Assembly (NCBI GenBank): GCA_040902895.1
Contig: JBBDWL010000049.1
Location: 94,608-158,607, forward strand
From: JALYRV01 sp040902895
GTDB taxonomy: Bacteria; Acidobacteriota; Vicinamibacteria; Vicinamibacterales; SCN-69-37
DNA: 64,000 nucleotides
Direction of reading: 5' to 3'
The notes beneath the pieces were generated by a model that was not told the DNA's origin, made no database searches, and worked only from the letters and a program-made list of their open reading frames with translations. The position numbers and the translations under genes are program-made. Positions within the stretch are counted from its first letter, which is position 1. Every line of letters starts with the position of its first letter. Shown here piece after piece: positions 32,009-39,686 of the stretch.

Positions 32009-33463
32009 CTAGCGCTCGGTTCGAAGGAAGATTGCGATGGCAACGCCATCCCAGGTGCCATTCGAGGGACTGCCGGGAGCGTCGCCGCCGAGCGGCATGA
32101 CGCCGATACGGGAAATGTCGAGCTGGATGCGACCCACAAGATACTCGCGCACCATCGCCGCGCGCCGGCGGCTTTGAATGTACCGCGCGTCATAGGTCGG
32201 CCCCGACGCGTAGCCTTCCACGACGATGGGCGCGTCGGGCGGCTGCTTCAGGAAGTCAGACATCGCCGACTCGAGTCTCGCCTTGCCGTCGTCGGTCAGC
32301 ACTTCGTCGCCGCTCGCAGTCGTCGTAAAGAGCACGTCGCTTTTCAACCAGATCCTCACGACCCGCCGGTCGCCCGATTCGAGTGCGCCCTTGCGATACT
32401 CCTCCACCGGAATGTCATCGAGGTCGTAATATCCGCGCCGCTCGAAGAATCCCCGGAAAAAGAAATTGCGCTTCAGCGCTTCCGAGCTTTCACTGAGATC
32501 CGACATGGCTTCGCGCGCCACGGCCAGCGTCTGACGCAGATCGGCGACCGCCCCCTGCACGGGGCCCGTGTTGGATCGCAGATCCGTCGTCAGCTGCTTC
32601 GCCTGCTCGGCGGCCTCATCGACCTTTGCAATGACGCCCCTGGCGTCCTGCATGAGCGCGACCGCGCGATCGTGCAACTCCGTGTCGTTGACGAGTTTGC
32701 CGGCCGTCCCCTTGCCGCTGCGGACATCCTTGACGATCAATCCCAGATCATCGACGACGACCTCGCCTTTCCGCAAGATCGCCTGCAGCTCGGTCTCGAG
32801 CGCGAGCATGATGCGGTTGGCCTCGGTCATCGTGCCGGTGACGCCTGTGAGGGCGATGTTGAGCGACGACTGCACCTGCGCGACCACGTCGTTGACCAAT
32901 TGCAGGGTCTTGCCGGCCTGCACGAGCAGGTCGGTGAAGTCGTACAAATCCGATCCCGCGATCGTCGATCCGTCTGGGGCCTGCGGCGCCGCATCCGTGC
33001 CGGCGTCAATCTGCACGAACTTGTTGCCGACCAGGCCGTCGGTTTGAATCGACGCCACCGAATCGGTGCGCACGAGCCCGCGCAGATCCTCGAGCACGCG
33101 CAGCTTCAGCCGGAACTTCTCGTTCGGATTGCGCGGCACGCGAATCTCTTCGACCTCGCCGGCATCGGCTCCCGCCACGCGCACGATCGCGCCTTTCTGG
33201 ATGCCTCCCAGGCGCGCGAACTCTGTGTAGATTTCGAAATCGCGCTGAAACAGCGCCCGCCGATCCCCGATCATGAACAGGCCGAGCGCGAAGAGCATGC
33301 CGGCCATGAGGATGAACAGGCCGACGACGATGGCGCGGCTGGTGCGCCTGGGGCGGCGCCGGGCGGCCGGGCCGCGATCGCGTGCACGGGCGTCGCGGAC
33401 GGGCGCGTCGTCGTGCGTCGTGCGCGTCTCGTCCCTGTCGGGGCGCTCGGGCTTCTCGTCCAC
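32009..33463 (-). CDS. mlaD: MCE-family MlaD protein fused to a C-terminal OmpA-like domain
   Basis: 484 residues from a GTG start (VDEKPERPDRDET). An Arg-rich cytoplasmic segment precedes a membrane helix (AIVVGLFILMAGMLFALGLF). The MCE domain follows (FEIYTEFARLGGIQKGAIVR, VASIQTDGLVGNKFVQI), then a helical coiled-coil stalk, and at about 370-480 an OmpA-type peptidoglycan-binding domain (IVVEGYASGPTYDARYIQSR, RRAAMVREYLVGR). It should carry phospholipid between membranes and be tethered to the wall. It begins 2 bases after mlaF. The OmpA tail is unusual for MlaD. Confidence 0.88.
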   Translation of the reverse strand: MDEKPERPDRDETRTTHDDAPVRDARARDRGPAARRRPRRTSRAIVVGLFILMAGMLFALGLFMIGDRRALFQRDFEIYTEFARLGGIQKGAIVRVAGADAGEVEEIRVPRNPNEKFRLKLRVLEDLRGLVRTDSVASIQTDGLVGNKFVQIDAGTDAAPQAPDGSTIAGSDLYDFTDLLVQAGKTLQLVNDVVAQVQSSLNIALTGVTGTMTEANRIMLALETELQAILRKGEVVVDDLGLIVKDVRSGKGTAGKLVNDTELHDRAVALMQDARGVIAKVDEAAEQAKQLTTDLRSNTGPVQGAVADLRQTLAVAREAMSDLSESSEALKRNFFFRGFFERRGYYDLDDIPVEEYRKGALESGDRRVVRIWLKSDVLFTTTASGDEVLTDDGKARLESAMSDFLKQPPDAPIVVEGYASGPTYDARYIQSRRRAAMVREYLVGRIQLDISRIGVMPLGGDAPGSPSNGTWDGVAIAIFLRTER

Positions 33464-33465
33464 GG

Positions 33466-34212
33466 TTATCCTGACCCTTCCGACTTCATGAACGTCTGCA
33501 CGAGCGGCAGCTCCGATCGATCGAGCTCCTCCGCGGTCCCCTCCGCGACGATCTGGCCGGCGTCGAGCACCATCAGTCTCCGGGCGACTTTGCGGGCGCT
33601 CGGAATGTTGTGCGTCACCATGACCAGCGTGGTGCCCTGGTCCCGCAGCGCGCACAGCAAGTCGTCAATCTCACCGCCCGTGATCGGATCGAGACCCGCG
33701 CTGGGCTCGTCGACCAGCAGAATCGGCGGATCGAGCACGATGGCGCGCGCCAGGCCGACGCGCTTTTTCATCCCTCCTGAGAGCTGCGAAGGCATCTTGT
33801 CGTAATCGGATTCGAGCCCCACCTGCGCGAGCTTGCCCGAGACGATCTCCTCGATCTTCGCGTCGTCGCAGTCGGTGTGGCGTCTCAGAGGAAAGGCCAC
33901 ATTCTCTCCGACAGAGATCGAATCGAACAGCGCCGAATTCTGAAACAGAAAGCCGAGCCGCTGCCGAATCTCGCTCAGCACATGGCGCGGCGCGTCAGTG
34001 ACCTGCTCGCCTTCGACAAACACCTGGCCGGCATCCGGCGTCATTAGACCCATGATCGTCTTGAGGGTCACGCTCTTGCCGGTGCCGCTCTTGCCCAACA
34101 CCACAACCGATTCGCCCGGTGCGATGTCGAACGAGATGTCGTCGAGCACCGCCCGGCCGCCGAGCACCGTCGTCACGTGATCGAACCGAACGGCCGGCAT
34201 GACGCCGTTCAT
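33466..34212 (-). CDS. mlaF: MlaF-type ABC ATPase of the MCE phospholipid transporter
   Basis: 248 residues. Walker A VVVLGKSGTGKSVTLKTIMG, signature QLSGGMKKRVGLARAI, Walker B PPILLVDEPSAGLDPITGG. The GKSGTGKS and GGMKKR forms are diagnostic of MlaF. It energises the MlaE/MlaD complex. It overlaps the mlaE stop by 4 bases (ATGA). ATG 34212 is used; MPAVRF at 34200 is a possible alternative. Confidence 0.94.
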   Translation of the reverse strand: MNGVMPAVRFDHVTTVLGGRAVLDDISFDIAPGESVVVLGKSGTGKSVTLKTIMGLMTPDAGQVFVEGEQVTDAPRHVLSEIRQRLGFLFQNSALFDSISVGENVAFPLRRHTDCDDAKIEEIVSGKLAQVGLESDYDKMPSQLSGGMKKRVGLARAIVLDPPILLVDEPSAGLDPITGGEIDDLLCALRDQGTTLVMVTHNIPSARKVARRLMVLDAGQIVAEGTAEELDRSELPLVQTFMKSEGSG

Positions 34213-35009
34213 CGCACCGACGGGAAGAGCACGAAAATGGCCTGCACCAGCAGGACGTTGACGATGATGAGCAGGATCGAGGAGACCACGACGCTTTGCG
34301 TCGACGCGCGTCCGACCCCCTCGGTGCCCTGCGTGGTGCGAAATCCAAAATATGACGAGACCGTGGCGATGATGAATCCGAACACCATCGTCTTGAGGGT
34401 TGACGCGACAAACATCGGAAAATCGATCATGGCAAACGCGCGCTGCGAGTACAGCTGCAGCGACATACCGCTCGCGAGCGTCTCGGCGAGATACCCGCCG
34501 TAGATGCCGGCGAAATTCATGATGGTCGTCAGCAGCGGAAACGCGATGAGACAGGCGGCGACTCGCGTGACCACGAGGTACCGGAATGAGTCGACGCCCG
34601 ATGCCTCGAGCGCGTCGATCTGCTCGGTGACGCGCATGGCGCCGAGCTCGGCCCCGATCCCTGCGCCGATGCGGCCCGACAGCAGCAGACCGGTCGTGAG
34701 CGGACCGGTTTCACGAATGAGCGCCATCGCGAGGCCGGCGGGAATCATCGACTCGGCGCCAAACCGCTCGAGCGTCGCGCGCGTGTGCATCGACAGCACC
34801 ACGCCGACCGCCAGACCCGAGACCGCAATCAATGGCGCCGACCGCGCGCCCAGCTCATACAGATGCTTCAGAATTTCGGAGAACTCGTACGGAGGACGAA
34901 ACAGATCGCGCGCGGCGCGGGCGGCGAACATGCCGAATCCGCCGACGGAGGCAAGCGCGGACGAAGCGGCAACCGAAGCTCTAGTAGACAACGGCCGAGC
35001 TGATTGCAA
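34209..35009 (-). CDS. mlaE: MlaE-type ABC permease of the MCE phospholipid transporter
   Basis: 266 residues with five to six helices. Landmarks are LIAVSGLAVGVVLSMHTRAT, LLLSGRIGAGIGAELGAMRV and TEQIDALEASGVDSFRYLVV, all typical of MlaE. The start is a TTG at 35009 (no ATG nearby before the conserved part); a start as late as MFAARAARDLFRPP is possible. It begins 3 bases after the NtrC-type regulator, with mlaF and mlaD downstream. Confidence 0.93.
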   Translation of the reverse strand: MQSARPLSTRASVAASSALASVGGFGMFAARAARDLFRPPYEFSEILKHLYELGARSAPLIAVSGLAVGVVLSMHTRATLERFGAESMIPAGLAMALIRETGPLTTGLLLSGRIGAGIGAELGAMRVTEQIDALEASGVDSFRYLVVTRVAACLIAFPLLTTIMNFAGIYGGYLAETLASGMSLQLYSQRAFAMIDFPMFVASTLKTMVFGFIIATVSSYFGFRTTQGTEGVGRASTQSVVVSSILLIIVNVLLVQAIFVLFPSVR

Positions 35010-35012
35010 GGA

Positions 35013-36428
35013 TTAGTCCGGACGGGCTTGGCCGGCCCCTGACCGGGGCTTCGCGCCGTCGATGATGCCGTGCTTCTTCATCTTGCTGTAGAGCGTCGGT
35101 CGATAGAGTCCCAGGATCTGCGCCGCCTCCTGTTTGTTCCAGTTGGTGCGCTGCAGCGTCTGCAGAATTGCCATCTTCTCGATCTCCGCCAGCGTACGAT
35201 GGCTGGGCACCTGCACGTCAGCCGGCTCTGACGAGACCTCACGCAGCGCCTCGGGAAGATCATTCACGGTGATCTCGGTGCCCTTTGCGACCAGCACGCC
35301 ACGCTCGATGATGTTCTCGAGCTCGCGAACGTTGCCCGGCCACCGGTGGCGAATCAGCAGGTGGTACACGGCGGGCTGAATCGACTTGATATTGCGCTGG
35401 TGCCGCTGCCGGTACTTCTCGAGAAAGTGCTCGCACAGCAGCGGAATGTCCTCGGTGCGCTCGCGCAGCGGCGGAACGCGCACAGTGATGGTGTTGATGC
35501 GGAAGTACAGATCTTCGCGCAGCTTGCCGTCGCGGAGCGCCGAGTCGAGGTCGATGTTTGTGGCGCAGATCAGCCGGAAGTCGACGCGCACCAGCCGGTC
35601 GCTGCCGATGGGTCGGTACTCGCGCTCCTGCAGCACGCGCAGAAGCTTCGTCTGCAGGTACGTGGGCATCTCGCCGATTTCGTCGAGCAGCAGGGAGCCG
35701 CCCTCCGCCAGCTCGAACAGACCCTCCTTGTCGGTTGTCGCACCGGTAAAGGCGCCGCGCTTGTAACCGAACAGCTCGGATTCGATCAGGTCCTTGGGAA
35801 TCGCGGCGCAGTTGATCTTGATGAACGGGCCCCGCGCGCGCTTGCTGTTGATGTGCACCGCATTGGAGATCAGCTCCTTGCCCGTCCCGTTCTCGCCCTG
35901 GATCAGGATATTGGCGTCGCTCGACGCGACGCTTTCGACCAGCTCGAGCGCGTCGTGCATCTTCCGGCTCTTGCCGATGATGTTCTTGAAACCGGCGCGG
36001 CTTTCGAGCGTCCGCCGCAATTGCTGGTTCTCGCCGAGCAGCTCGCGACGCTCGAGCGCGCGCTCGAGCCGCACGAGCAAATGGTCCGGCTCGATCGGCT
36101 TGGGGATGAAATCGAATGCGCCGTGCTTGGTCGCTTCGACGGCCTTGGCAATCGTGCCGTGGCCGCTGATGACCAGCACTTCGACGTCAGCCTTCTCACC
36201 TTTGAATTTTTTGAGGAGCTCGAGCCCGTCAATGTCGGGCAGGAGCATGTCGGTGATGACGACGTCGGGCTTCCAGGTCTTGAAGATTTCTTCGCCGCGC
36301 GAGCCGACCATGGCAGTCTTGAGCTCGTAGCCGGCATGCTCGAGCAGCATCTTCATGAAATCCAGAATCTGCGGCTCGTCATCTATCGCAAGCACTCGCG
36401 CTTTGCGCTTTTGCTGCTGCTCGGCCAT
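35013..36428 (-). CDS. Sigma-54-dependent response regulator (NtrC family)
   Basis: 471 residues. Receiver domain at about 12-125 (VLAIDDEPQILDF, phosphoacceptor in VVITDMLLPDIDG, Lys in FIPKPIEP). AAA+ domain at about 150-385 with Walker A GENGTGKE, ESELFGYKRGAFTGA (sigma-54 contact loop intact) and LLLDEIGEMPTYLQTKLLRV. A Fis-type HTH (NWNKQEAAQILGLYRPTLYS) ends the protein. No histidine kinase is nearby. It is the first gene of the leftward run into mlaE-F-D, with a 3-base gap. The start is leaderless. Confidence 0.95.
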   Translation of the reverse strand: MAEQQQKRKARVLAIDDEPQILDFMKMLLEHAGYELKTAMVGSRGEEIFKTWKPDVVITDMLLPDIDGLELLKKFKGEKADVEVLVISGHGTIAKAVEATKHGAFDFIPKPIEPDHLLVRLERALERRELLGENQQLRRTLESRAGFKNIIGKSRKMHDALELVESVASSDANILIQGENGTGKELISNAVHINSKRARGPFIKINCAAIPKDLIESELFGYKRGAFTGATTDKEGLFELAEGGSLLLDEIGEMPTYLQTKLLRVLQEREYRPIGSDRLVRVDFRLICATNIDLDSALRDGKLREDLYFRINTITVRVPPLRERTEDIPLLCEHFLEKYRQRHQRNIKSIQPAVYHLLIRHRWPGNVRELENIIERGVLVAKGTEITVNDLPEALREVSSEPADVQVPSHRTLAEIEKMAILQTLQRTNWNKQEAAQILGLYRPTLYSKMKKHGIIDGAKPRSGAGQARPD

Positions 36429-36435
36429 AGCGTCG

Positions 36436-36441
36436 ATATTA
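36436..36441 (-). promoter_or_regulatory. -10 element for the NtrC-type regulator
   Basis: TAATAT on the minus strand, 7 bases before the ATG at 36428; predicted leaderless transcript. Confidence 0.45.
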
Positions 36442-36518
36442 TTACACAGAGCCTCGCGGGCGTCAGAATACGGACAACTGTTGGCAAAGCATACGGGACC
36501 GTGACCAAATCCCTCAGC

Positions 36519-36530
36519 TATAATCGCGGC
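36519..36530 (+). promoter_or_regulatory. Consensus -10 for a leaderless start
   Basis: Perfect TATAAT at 36519-36524, exactly 6 bases before the ATG at 36531, so transcription should begin at the start codon. It probably drives the zinc-ribbon gene and the leucine genes behind it. Confidence 0.6.
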
Positions 36531-36752
36531 ATGTCGGACCGCTATGCTGCCCAGCTCGGCACCTACCGGCGCAGCATGCCGATCTGGTCGGCCGAGCCGC
36601 GCGACGAAGCTGGGATCCCCGCTTCCGGTTGCCGGACTGGCTCGGATGGCGCGCCGATGGCCTGCGAGCGTTGCGGCAATGCGATGTATCGCATGCACGC
36701 GGTCTGGCGCTGTCCCAAGTGCCGGTTCAAGACCGACTGCTGCGGCTGGTAG
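36531..36752 (+). CDS. Small zinc-ribbon protein
   Basis: 73 residues. The C-terminal half is a compact zinc ribbon: MACERCGNAMYRMHAVWRC then PKCRFKTDCCGW, giving CxxC...CxxC plus a CC pair. The N terminus is disordered-looking (YRRSMPIWSAEPRDEAGIPA). I recall ribbons ending KTDCCGW in acidobacteria but know no function. It ends 12 bases before mccB, so it is likely the first gene of the leucine operon. Confidence 0.8.
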   Translation: MSDRYAAQLGTYRRSMPIWSAEPRDEAGIPASGCRTGSDGAPMACERCGNAMYRMHAVWRCPKCRFKTDCCGW

Positions 36753-36764
36753 GCCGGGCACACG

Positions 36765-38372
36765 ATGATCCGGCTACCCACACACGTCCGGACCGACTCG
36801 CCTGAGTTTCAGGGCAACGCCTCGCGCATGCGCGCGCTCGTGCAGGAGCTGCGTACGCGCATCGAGACCGCGCAGCTTGGCGGCGGTCCGAAATATATCG
36901 AGCGTCATCGCGAGCAGGGAAAAATGCCGGTCCGCGACCGGGTCGACGGCCTGCTCGATGAAGGCTCGCCGTTTCTCGAGCTCTCGCCTCTCGCGGCGTT
37001 CGACATGTACGACGACGGGGCGCCTGGCGCGGGTCTGGTGACCGGCATCGGCCGCGTCTCGGGCCGCGAGGTGCTCATTGTCGCCAACGACGCCACCGTG
37101 AAAGGCGGCACGTACTACCCCATCACAGTCAAGAAACACGTGCGGGCGCAGGAGATCGCGCTGCAGAACCGCCTGCCATGCGTGTATCTCGTCGATTCGG
37201 GCGGCGCCTTCCTGCCGCTGCAGGCCGAGGTCTTCCCTGATCGCGACGATTTCGGGCGCATCTTCTTTAATCAGGCCCGCATGTCGGCCGAGCGGATTCC
37301 GCAGATTGCCGTGGTGATGGGCTCGTGCACGGCCGGCGGCGCGTATGTGCCCGCGATGTCGGATCAAACCGTGATCGTCAAAGGTACCGGAACGATTTTT
37401 CTGGGCGGTCCGCCGCTTGTGAAAGCGGCGACCGGCGAAGAAGTCACGGCCGAGGATCTCGGCGGCGCCGACGTCCACGCCCGATTTTCAGGCGTGGCCG
37501 ATTACTTCGCCGAAAACGACGCGCATGCGCTGCAACTGGCCCGCACGATCGTCAGCACCTTGAACACAGTCAAGGTCATGCCGGCCGACATCGTCACCCC
37601 GGCCCCGCCGGCCTACGATCCCCAGGAGATTTACGGCGTCGTCAACACCGACACGCGGAAGCCTTATGACGTGCGCGAAGTAATTGCGCGCCTCGTCGAC
37701 GAGTCGCGGTTCGATGAGTTCAAGTCGCGATACGCGACAACCGTGATCACCGGCTTCGCGCGGCTGCACGGCCTGCTTGTCGGAATCATTGCCAACAACG
37801 GCGTGCTGTTCTCGGAGTCGGCATTGAAGGTCACGCACTTCATCGAGTTGTGCAACCTGCGCGGCATTCCGCTGGTGTTTCTGCAGAACATCACGGGCTT
37901 CATGGTCGGCAAGCAGTACGAGCGCGGCGGCATAGCGAAAGACGGCGCGAAAATGGTGCACGCCGTCGCGAACTCGGTCGTGCCGAAGTTTACGGTCATC
38001 ATCGGCGGATCGTTCGGCGCCGGCAATTACGGCATGTGCGGCCGCGCGTATGAACCGCGATTGCTGTGGATGTGGCCCAACGCGCGCATCTCGGTGATGG
38101 GCGGCGAGCAGGCGGCGTCGGTGCTGGCGACTGTAAAGCGTGATCAACTCGCACGCGAGGGCAAGCCGTTCTCGGCAGAGGACGAGGCCGCACTCCGCCA
38201 GCCGATTCTCGAGAAATACGAGCGCGAAGGCTCTCCGTACTATTCCACCGCGCGGCTGTGGGACGACGGCATTCTCGATCCGGCCGCTACGCGTGAAGCG
38301 CTGGCGCTGGGTCTGTCGGCCGCCTTCAACGCGCCGATCGCGCCTCCGAAGTTCGGGATCTTCAGAATGTGA
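36765..38372 (+). CDS. mccB: Methylcrotonoyl-CoA carboxylase, carboxyltransferase (beta) subunit
   Basis: 535 residues, cytoplasmic. It transfers CO2 from carboxybiotin to 3-methylcrotonyl-CoA in leucine degradation. Family landmarks: GGTYYPITVKKHVRAQEIAL, VYLVDSGGAFLPLQAEVFPD, QIAVVMGSCTAGGAYVPAMS and GTIFLGGPPLVKAATGEEV. The QAEVFPD and GGTYYP forms favour methylcrotonoyl- over propionyl-CoA carboxylase, as does the presence of liuC and HMG-CoA lyase downstream. The last base overlaps the liuC ATG (TGATG). Confidence 0.94.
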   Translation: MIRLPTHVRTDSPEFQGNASRMRALVQELRTRIETAQLGGGPKYIERHREQGKMPVRDRVDGLLDEGSPFLELSPLAAFDMYDDGAPGAGLVTGIGRVSGREVLIVANDATVKGGTYYPITVKKHVRAQEIALQNRLPCVYLVDSGGAFLPLQAEVFPDRDDFGRIFFNQARMSAERIPQIAVVMGSCTAGGAYVPAMSDQTVIVKGTGTIFLGGPPLVKAATGEEVTAEDLGGADVHARFSGVADYFAENDAHALQLARTIVSTLNTVKVMPADIVTPAPPAYDPQEIYGVVNTDTRKPYDVREVIARLVDESRFDEFKSRYATTVITGFARLHGLLVGIIANNGVLFSESALKVTHFIELCNLRGIPLVFLQNITGFMVGKQYERGGIAKDGAKMVHAVANSVVPKFTVIIGGSFGAGNYGMCGRAYEPRLLWMWPNARISVMGGEQAASVLATVKRDQLAREGKPFSAEDEAALRQPILEKYEREGSPYYSTARLWDDGILDPAATREALALGLSAAFNAPIAPPKFGIFRM

Positions 38373-39148
38373 TGTCGACGATCACCGTTACGGACCCGCC
38401 GTTCGTCACCGTCACGCTGCACCGTCCGGATGTCCGCAATGCCTTCAACGCCGAACTGATCGCGGACCTCACCGCCTGGGCGATGGAGGCAGCGAAGACT
38501 CCCGCGATTCGCGCGGCGGTGTTGCGCGGCGCGGGCAAGACCTTCTGCGCCGGCGCCGACGTGAACTGGATGGCCGCGACCGTCACGTACACGCGCGCGC
38601 AGAACCTGGACGATGCGCGGCGGATGCGCCGGATGTTCGAGCTGCTCGACGAGCTGCCGTTTCCCCTCGTCGGCCGCATTCACGGTGCGGCGCTCGGAGG
38701 CGGCGCAGGGCTCGCAGCCGTCTGTGACATGGTGGCGGCGGCCGACGACGCAACGTTCGGGTTCACGGAGGTGAAGCTGGGAATTCTGCCGGCGGTCATC
38801 TCACCGTTTGCGCTGCGCAAGGTTGGCATCTCCGCCGCGCGCGAGCTATTTCTCACCGGCGCGCGCTTCGGGGCCGCGCGCGCGCGCGAAATCGGTCTTG
38901 TCCATACCGTCGTCCCCGAGTCGCAGCTCGACGACGCGGTGGCGAACTTCATCAAAGAGATTGGAAGCGCCGCGCCGGAAGCCGTGCGCGAAGCCAAGCG
39001 CCTGATTCGCGAGGTGGCGGGCCGAGTGGCGGCGGAAGCCGACATCACCACCACGGCCATCGCCGAGCGTCGCGTATCGGCGGAAGGCCAGGATGGACTG
39101 CGGGCGTTTCTGGAGAAGAGAAAGCCGGGATGGATCGCAGAAACGTAA
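38372..39148 (+). CDS. liuC: Methylglutaconyl-CoA hydratase (enoyl-CoA hydratase family)
   Basis: 258 residues. It hydrates 3-methylglutaconyl-CoA to HMG-CoA, the step after the carboxylase. Landmarks: KTFCAGADVNWMAATVTYTR (the AGAD-NWM form is typical of this hydratase), LVGRIHGAALGGGAGLAAVC and FGFTEVKLGILPAVISPFAL. ATG 38372 is used; a GTG at 38369 also overlaps the mccB stop. The TAA stop is inside the first heptamer of the left arm of the following cassette. Confidence 0.92.
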   Translation: MSTITVTDPPFVTVTLHRPDVRNAFNAELIADLTAWAMEAAKTPAIRAAVLRGAGKTFCAGADVNWMAATVTYTRAQNLDDARRMRRMFELLDELPFPLVGRIHGAALGGGAGLAAVCDMVAAADDATFGFTEVKLGILPAVISPFALRKVGISAARELFLTGARFGAARAREIGLVHTVVPESQLDDAVANFIKEIGSAAPEAVREAKRLIREVAGRVAAEADITTTAIAERRVSAEGQDGLRAFLEKRKPGWIAET

Positions 39149-39168
39149 ATGGTAAATCGTAAATAGCA
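39142..39168 (+). repeat. Heptamer repeat arm, left (NGTAAAT type)
   Basis: Three 7-base units CGTAAAT, GGTAAAT, CGTAAAT plus AGCA. It pairs with 39657-39683 at 26 of 27 positions. The first unit contains the liuC stop codon. Confidence 0.9.
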
Positions 39169-39240
39169 TTGATCTATCTGCTATCGCGGACCTGAAACCT
39201 GCAGAAACACGCGGGCACAGAAGATGCGCAACCGTCGCGC

Positions 39241-39633
39241 ATGAACTCAGAGGAGCTTCGGGAACGAATCGTCGCCTGGGTCGTTGACGTCGGACGCCTC
39301 GCGAGGCCGCTCTTTCGCAAGAACGAAACAAGTCATCGAGCGCATCAGCTAAAGGACGCGGCGGATTCTGTTGCCAGCAACTACCGCGCGGCCCAAATTG
39401 CGCGATCGCATAAGGAGTTTACGGCGAAAGTCTCGATCGCGCTCGAAGAGGCCGACGAGGCCGTCGGCTGGCTCGAGTTGTCATACCGTGAAGGCATCTT
39501 GCGCGGTCAGGACGTCTTGCGAGTCCTGGATGAGGGTAGGCAAATCACAAGGATCCTCGCCAAGTCGCGCGAAACCGCGCAGTCGAACGAAGGGCAGTCG
39601 CGCAAGCCGCGCATCGATCGCAACACACGATAG
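39241..39633 (+). CDS. Four-helix-bundle protein (23S rRNA intervening-sequence type)
   Basis: 130 residues, all-helical: ELRERIVAWVVDVGRLARPL, TSHRAHQLKDAADSVASNYR, SHKEFTAKVSIALEEADEAV, GWLELSYREGILRGQDVLRV. The DSVASNYRAA...SHKEFTAKVSIALEEADE pattern is that of the S23/bIVP family first seen inside 23S rRNA intervening sequences, related to the Avd accessory protein of diversity-generating retroelements. It has no role in leucine breakdown, yet it sits between liuC and mccA, bracketed by 27-base inverted arms. A basic C-terminal tail (SRKPRIDRNTR) could bind RNA. Confidence 0.9.
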   Translation: MNSEELRERIVAWVVDVGRLARPLFRKNETSHRAHQLKDAADSVASNYRAAQIARSHKEFTAKVSIALEEADEAVGWLELSYREGILRGQDVLRVLDEGRQITRILAKSRETAQSNEGQSRKPRIDRNTR

Positions 39634-39656
39634 ACGCGCGATAGCTCAATAGACGT

Positions 39657-39683
39657 TGCTATTTACGATTTACAATTTACGTT
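39657..39683 (-). repeat. Heptamer repeat arm, right (NGTAAAT type)
   Basis: Inverted partner of 39142-39168 with a single mismatch. It ends 3 bases before the GTG start of mccA. Confidence 0.9.
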
Positions 39684-39686
39684 GCA

